Assembly (NCBI GenBank): GCA_015680685.1
Contig: MNCI01027447.1
Coordinates: forward strand, 1 to 64,000
DNA from: Gnetum montanum
Lineage: Eukaryota; Streptophyta; Gnetopsida; Gnetales; Gnetaceae
Direction of reading: 5' to 3'
DNA length: 64,000 nucleotides
The first letter of the stretch is position 1. Every line of letters starts with the position of its first letter. Position numbers and translations under genes: made by a program. Under the pieces are notes generated by a model. It had not been told where the DNA came from. It ran no database searches and worked only from the letters and a program-made list of their open reading frames with translations. This document shows, piece by piece, positions 59,030 to 64,000 of this stretch.

Positions 59030-60426
59030 TGAAACACCACCAAAAATTCATGTTTCCAATTTGTAACTTTCATTTCCCAACTTGAGAGAAGATTTTATTG
59101 TAAATGTAAGATATGTAGTCCATGAGCTACAGTCTTACATACTTTAGCTTTTGGGGCTGAAAAATGCCTTAGAAGTTGATATCGCCTCACTTCCTAGGTG
59201 GGAAAAGTGACCTCATCCCTATATTTTGACCTAGGAAGGCTAAAAATGCCTTGGGAATTACCAAATTCAACATTTTCATGGGTTTTTGTAGGGGTATAAC
59301 CTCAACTACGCGCGAACCATCTACCCCTAGTGTAGATGGTGTTGGGTTTTCATTCTCATTTCCAACCTAGTGTAGTGACAAGAAAAACCTAGCATAGATG
59401 CAACATTGGAATTGTTGGGATTTTCCATTTCTATTTTCCCAATAGTGGCCAACGTAGTCACCCTAAGACTTCAATAGTTGTGGAATGGTTAGCGTAGACA
59501 TTAGTTTCTAGTAGTTTCCATTAGTTTTTAGAAACTCCAGCATAGTCCACGAAGATCAAAGTAGTTGGGATGGTGTCAATGTAGTCACAAAAGTCCATTT
59601 TGTATTTATAGTAAATGGATGAGCTTTGGTGGCTATGGTGTGTTCCAAACTTACTATAAATGACAACTAAGCTGAGAATTGATGATCGTTGCACTTGCAA
59701 ATTGACATCAATTTGTTAGTGATCATGACATTGACGTGTAGGTCCTAAAAATAATAATTCCACACCTATAAAAACCCAATGTAAACACCTTATTATTTTT
59801 CCAACTTCTTTTGAGTAGTAACATTTTCCACATTTTCTCAACCAAGAGCCTTTTATAACCTTGCAATGCCTTTGAGCAAAACTAGGATCTGCACTGGGCA
59901 CAGAGACTCCCAACGTGATACCACTGCACCAAAGTTGGAATATCATTTGTAGCCATAGTTGCATATCCTGGTGGAAACTAGTAGGGAGATATTGGAAACT
60001 AGGGTTGGGAAGCATCTGGATGGTGGGGTTTGAGTGTGAAATGCAGCCTACTAGCTCCAATAAACTTCAAGCTTCTTCTTAGTCACTTCTTGTGCATCCA
60101 ACACACAAATTTGAACCTCTTGAATCTTGTGCTTTATTTTCCATTTTAATAAATTTAAAATTCATTGTTATGCATATTCAAGTTCATGTTTTCATTTTTG
60201 TGTTTGTTTTCATTTTGGTTCTACAATACAAATTCCATTTATGTTTTCATTTACATTTTTTTTACACTTTTGTTCATCTTTTGTAAGTCCTTGGATGATC
60301 AACTAGATCATCCAAGGTGCCTTGAATCCTATTTCTTGGAGGCCCTTAGAATTCAAGGCTAAAACTATTCCGGTGCTTGGGATTTTCTAATTTTTGTTCG
60401 AGTAATCAAATTTTATAGGTCCAACA
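59030..60426 (+). repeat. 3' LTR of element C
   Basis: 1397 bp, TGAAACACCACC to GGTCCAACA. Aligned with the 5' LTR except for small indels (for example about 20 extra bases near 59415 and a duplicated TAGTTTCTAG-like bit near 59505). TATA box 59767-59773, AATAAA 60148-60153. The two LTRs are clearly diverged, in line with an old insertion that later took in B and D. Confidence 0.92.
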
Positions 60427-60431
60427 ATATA
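60427..60431. other. Target-site duplication of element C, right
   Basis: ATATA, identical to 18956-18960. Confidence 0.85.
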
Positions 60432-61966
60432 AACTTGATTTTGTGAGAATTTTGTGGAATTTCAGCTTTTATGGATTTGTGGGTATTTTTGGAAATGTTC
60501 TAGATTTTGAAATTAATTAACAAAATTAATGGGACCAATTTTACTTTGTTGGTAGTGAAAGTTACAAATCTTTTAAATACCCCCATTTGCATGTAGTAGT
60601 GAAGTGCTCCTTAGTGGGAACCAACCCATAGGAATAAGGGTTGTTGGATGGATTTCCTACCCTAGATTTTTATTTATAAGTTCATGTGAGGCTATGGATT
60701 TAGCCAAGACTATGACACTAAGTAGTTGAGTTTAGTGGTATGAAGTGAGATATAGTTAAGACCTATCCTTTTGATGATATGTGTGCCCTAGCTATTGAAA
60801 ATGTTAGTAGTGAGGCTATTGTCAAGACCTGACCATGAGTGACTTTTTTGGAATCACAAGGATAATCCAATGATAGTAATAAGGTTATTCCAAGAATTGT
60901 TAGCAGTGAGGATAAATAAGACCTAGCCTTCAAAGATGCCTAGTTAAAATATACAATTTTTGGATTTTTCTAGAAAAATTGTGATATCTTTGGATATTAA
61001 ATAATTAAATAATTAAAATATATATTTTCTTTGGATATTTAAAATTAAATTTATATTTTTAGAAAATTTGTGGCATTTCTAGACCTTGAAACATATTTGA
61101 ATATTTAATTAGAAACTAGTATCAAGCCCATATCTTGAGACTTTGGGCCCATAACCTTTATGCTTCATGAAGAGGAAAATATAATAACCTTTCTTATTTG
61201 AGGGGTTTTAACTCCTACATTTCAATGCAAAGTTCTTAGAGTAGCCATGGAAACATAGGAAGATGGACATGAAATGAAAGGTGGATCAATTCTACATAAG
61301 ATGGATCATCTAAACTTAAAAAATGTTTTTTGTATACTTTGTAAAATAGAGACCTTGTACACTTTTTGAATATTTGAACCATGTACCTATTTTTTGTAAA
61401 TAAGTAATAAAGTATGTTAGATATGAAATTACCGTTTGTGCCATTTGAATTATGAGATTGCAAGGAACATTTTTCTTTTAGGCACATACTATATTTTTGG
61501 GAAATTTTAATATTCTTTATTAGATATCAATATTTTATTATTTAATTTAGTAAATTTAAAACACGAATAACTTTATTTCTAGATTTCCAATTGAGATGAA
61601 ATAAGTGTTGTTAGGATCATTAATTTACGTATTACTTTATGATATAACTAGTGAAATTCTTAGATCATTACCTATTTGTGGCTGCATAAATGTCTATTTT
61701 TCTCTATTTAAAATTTATCTAATTTTTTATGCAAGTAATTTGAAATTCTGTTGCATTGTATTTCTCTAATATATTTATGCTTATAATTAATAATTTTTAT
61801 TTATTCTATGGCTTCCTTTTTAATTAATAAATCAAGCTTAAATCTAGATCCTTGGGATTTTTTTAGCATCCCTATTACTTATTTATAGAATATTTTATAG
61901 ATAATTAAGGGGCATGATAAGTAAAGTGGAATGGAATTAGAAGGAATTAGAGAAGTGGAACATGAG
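60432..61966. other. Unrecognised sequence right of element C
   Basis: AT-rich, no coding signal. It holds three loose copies of AAGACCTAGCC-type text at 60750-60930. It may be part of an old LTR but matches no other repeat in this window that I could see. Confidence 0.5.
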
Positions 61967-62762
61967 TGATGAGCAGCGAGGTACCCCTATGCCCAACCAT
62001 ACAAATCATAGGCATTCACATGTGATCCGGTTGAAGTATGCTAGAGCTAAACAGTGCGTGTGTGTTGTCTTCCTAGTCCCACTTGTGGAATGCAATTGTA
62101 TGGTTAAGTGTGATTGAGGCATAAGATTTTTATTATTTTGTGTTTTATCAAATTACTCGCCTAGAACAACGATAAAAGTAAGAGTAATTAAATGCTAAGT
62201 AAACTATGATCTAATCTAGCCTACCACAAGTAATTTTTCCCACTTCCTAGACACATTTTGAACTTTATGTAAACATTGCTGGGTTGTTAAACACTAACCA
62301 TTTCTGAGCTACCAAGTGTCACACGTATGTTCGAAGGGGTCATGCTTGTGTATTTTAATGAGTTGCTTAATTAATCAAAATTAATTACTACATGAATAGC
62401 ATTAATGAAAATTTCATGAAACCACAATATATAAATGCATAAGAAAGAAAGTATCAAGTGTTGCAAGGATTAATCAAAGAGTTCGTCTTTATTGCCAACA
62501 CAATGGTGTGTTCAGGTACATCAATGCTTGAATAAAGATCCATTCACACTTAGACCTCATGTTGTGGGCACTTGGAAAATATTCTAACTCTTAAATGGAC
62601 AAACTACAAGAGTTTCACTACTTGACTATCAAAACTACTCTCCATCATGCGCCATAGACTCGAGAGTAACCCTGCAATATCAAATGTACAGTATTGTACT
62701 CGATATCATGTACCTGATATCACGGCCACTCCAATATCAGTGTATGAAAACATGATTTATCA
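61967..62762 (-). repeat. 3' LTR of element E
   Basis: 796 bp on the minus strand from TGATAAATCATG to GCTGCTCATCA. It has GATATC boxes like D (62700-62725) but no TATAAATA, because the promoter region is shortened. AGTGGTGGTA precedes it where B and D have CATGGGGGTA. AATAAA is present near 62490. Confidence 0.82.
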
Positions 62763-64000
62763 TACCACCACTAGAAGAAAAGGAACAAGTCCTTTACAAA
62801 ATATATTAGGATGTGTAGACTATTCGATTGACATGCAAAGTGACACAGAGAGAATAGAAAAATACAAAAGTGCCCAAGCGTACAATATTATAGTTGTGTA
62901 TAAAATTGGGTCTTCATGAAAATAGGAAAGAACACCCCCAAATCCAATGGACATCTAACCCCTCTTGGCAACAAAAAAATGAGGGAGAGGCAAAAGAGAA
63001 CTAGTAGTTTTGAACAATCTCCCATGAGTGATATTGTTGCATCCTCCTTGGTGAAGATAGTCCCGAATCTAGTTCATGCTTTCCACTGCAATCACAACAA
63101 AATCAAGGATTAGTATATAAAGTGTAACATATAGGGGCTGAATACCTTGTCTCGTCAGTGATTTTATCTAGTGAAGTTATGATTGTGAAAGATTAGTTGC
63201 TTGATAGTGTTGGTGGAAAGACTGACAAATGGGTTAATAAGGGAAGCAGTCCATAAAATTCAGAAAAATCTTAACACAAGGAATATGGGAAAGATGGTAT
63301 AAAAATTCACAATAATAAAAAGAATAATTTCACTAAAAATGGTTGTAAAGATGCATACAATTGGATGGCATGGATGGGGTAAATAAAAATAATTTGATTG
63401 TAATAATGTCTAAGGATAAAGAACTTAACTTAACCAAACCAAAAGATATGTAAGTGGTTCCTTCCCAAAGTAGGCACAAGCCCTTTATGCCCTTGCATAA
63501 CTTTAAACCAAGGAGTCCATGGGCTCCATGGATGATTAATGATTATAGAAAGTTAAGTACAAAAACCCAAAAGTAAATGACTGAGAAACTTGACACATCA
63601 AACCAGAACATTGAAAACATGAAATCGATAGTGAGGTGAGGCATGAAAAGCATAGGTGGATGAGAGAGAGAATGGAATGGAGTTCCTAATTATGGTCACA
63701 TGAAGTCCCTTATAGAGTTTGTGATTAAATGACTTAGTAGGATCTATCCTTAGTCCAGACCAAAACCAACCACTTTCAATGACTTCGCATCGACATTCTA
63801 AGACTAGTCCACCCCTAAGACATAAGAATGCTCCCACAAAACAACCATCATTCCAAATTAGAGAGAAAGTAGGAAGTGATAAAGGGCATTAGTTAGAGGA
63901 GACAAGACAATTCCCATAACTAGTGCTTGTAGCCCTTTTATTTGGTTTAAGGGGTGTGCTTTGAATTCCCATTTTTTTTAAATGGAAACCACACCATGCA
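61967..64000 (-). mobile_element. Athila-like element E, 3' end, minus strand, cut by window
   Basis: The 3' LTR is at 62762-61967 on the minus strand. Upstream, 62763-64000 is internal sequence: the section 63600-64000 on the minus strand aligns with B 27250-27560 (GGGAATTCAAAGCACACCCC, GTCATTGAAAGT). The distance from there to the LTR is about 1.1 kb, against 4.2 kb in B, so ORF3 is missing or nearly so. The rest of the element lies beyond the window. Confidence 0.8.

Larger units (their letters stand above)
18961..60426 (+). mobile_element. Tat/Ogre-like LTR retrotransposon C, host of three nested insertions
   Basis: 5' LTR 18961-20277, primer-site motif 20283, leader, gag-protease 32910-36480, intron-like gap 36481-54547 with an antisense gene, pol 54548-57994, 3' untranslated region, 3' LTR 59030-60426, all bounded by ATATA duplications. 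Nested inside are Athila-like B in the leader, a minus-strand chromovirus end in antisense intron 8, and Athila-like D in antisense exon 8. Removing these leaves about 20.4 kb, within the large size known for Ogre elements. Two RNase H domains, one archaeal-like, place it in the Tat group. The coding parts carry scattered stops, so it is inactive. Confidence 0.9.

Noticed and set aside
60750-60930. AAGACCTAGCC-type short repeats as a regulatory array
   Set aside because: Only three loose copies at irregular spacing; could be chance.

Overview
The window looks like intergenic heterochromatin of a seed plant with a large, repeat-rich nuclear genome. I find no host gene, tRNA or rRNA. Nearly all of it is LTR retrotransposons nested in one another and broken by stops and frameshifts. 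It is AT-rich, and many stops look like C-to-T or G-to-A decay. One assembly gap lies at 40428-41415. The species cannot be read from the sequence.

Layout. (1) 1-11.55 kb is a Tat/Ogre-like complex: a decayed pol (A0, 1-2766), an LTR (2878-4026), then leader, gag-protease and an antisense gene of a second copy (A1). (2) 11560-17710 is a chromovirus (element T) whose gag is split by a solo LTR (12394-13373) flanked by CCTAT duplications. (3) 17711-18955 and 60432-61966 are the unrecognised target sequence on either side of element C. (4) 18961-60426 is one Tat/Ogre-like element (C), proven by ATATA target duplications on both sides. It was about 20.4 kb before three insertions: a full Athila-like element B (20589-32669, ACATT duplications), a minus-strand chromovirus end (about 37315-39672), and a pol-less Athila-like element D (39792-46371). 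(5) 61967-64000 is the 3' part of a third Athila-like copy (E) on the minus strand, running off the window.

The most unusual system is in element C. Its gag-protease frame (to 36480) and its RT-RNase H-integrase frame (from 54548) are separated by a putative intron that joins the two halves in frame. Ogre elements are known to carry an intron at this place, but here the intron is about 9.1 kb net and holds a complete antisense gene. I can trace nine exons on the minus strand (51289 down to 37212), about 990 codons, with phase-consistent junctions, plant-sized introns, a coiled-coil C-terminal part and a proline-rich tail. Copy A1 carries exons 5-9 of the same gene at the same place, with most splice sites intact. 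Upstream of the antisense start lies a tandem array of roughly 190-bp units built around palindromic CATAGTC motifs, and the same motif occurs in the element's LTRs.

A second point of interest is the Athila-like family. Its env-position ORF3 has what looks like its own promoter (a U3-like block with a TATA box), a 5'-UTR intron with donor, branch point and an acceptor directly before the ATG, seen in two copies. Element D keeps gag (with a proline/histidine-rich extension) and a shortened ORF3 but has no pol, so it would depend on relatives such as B.
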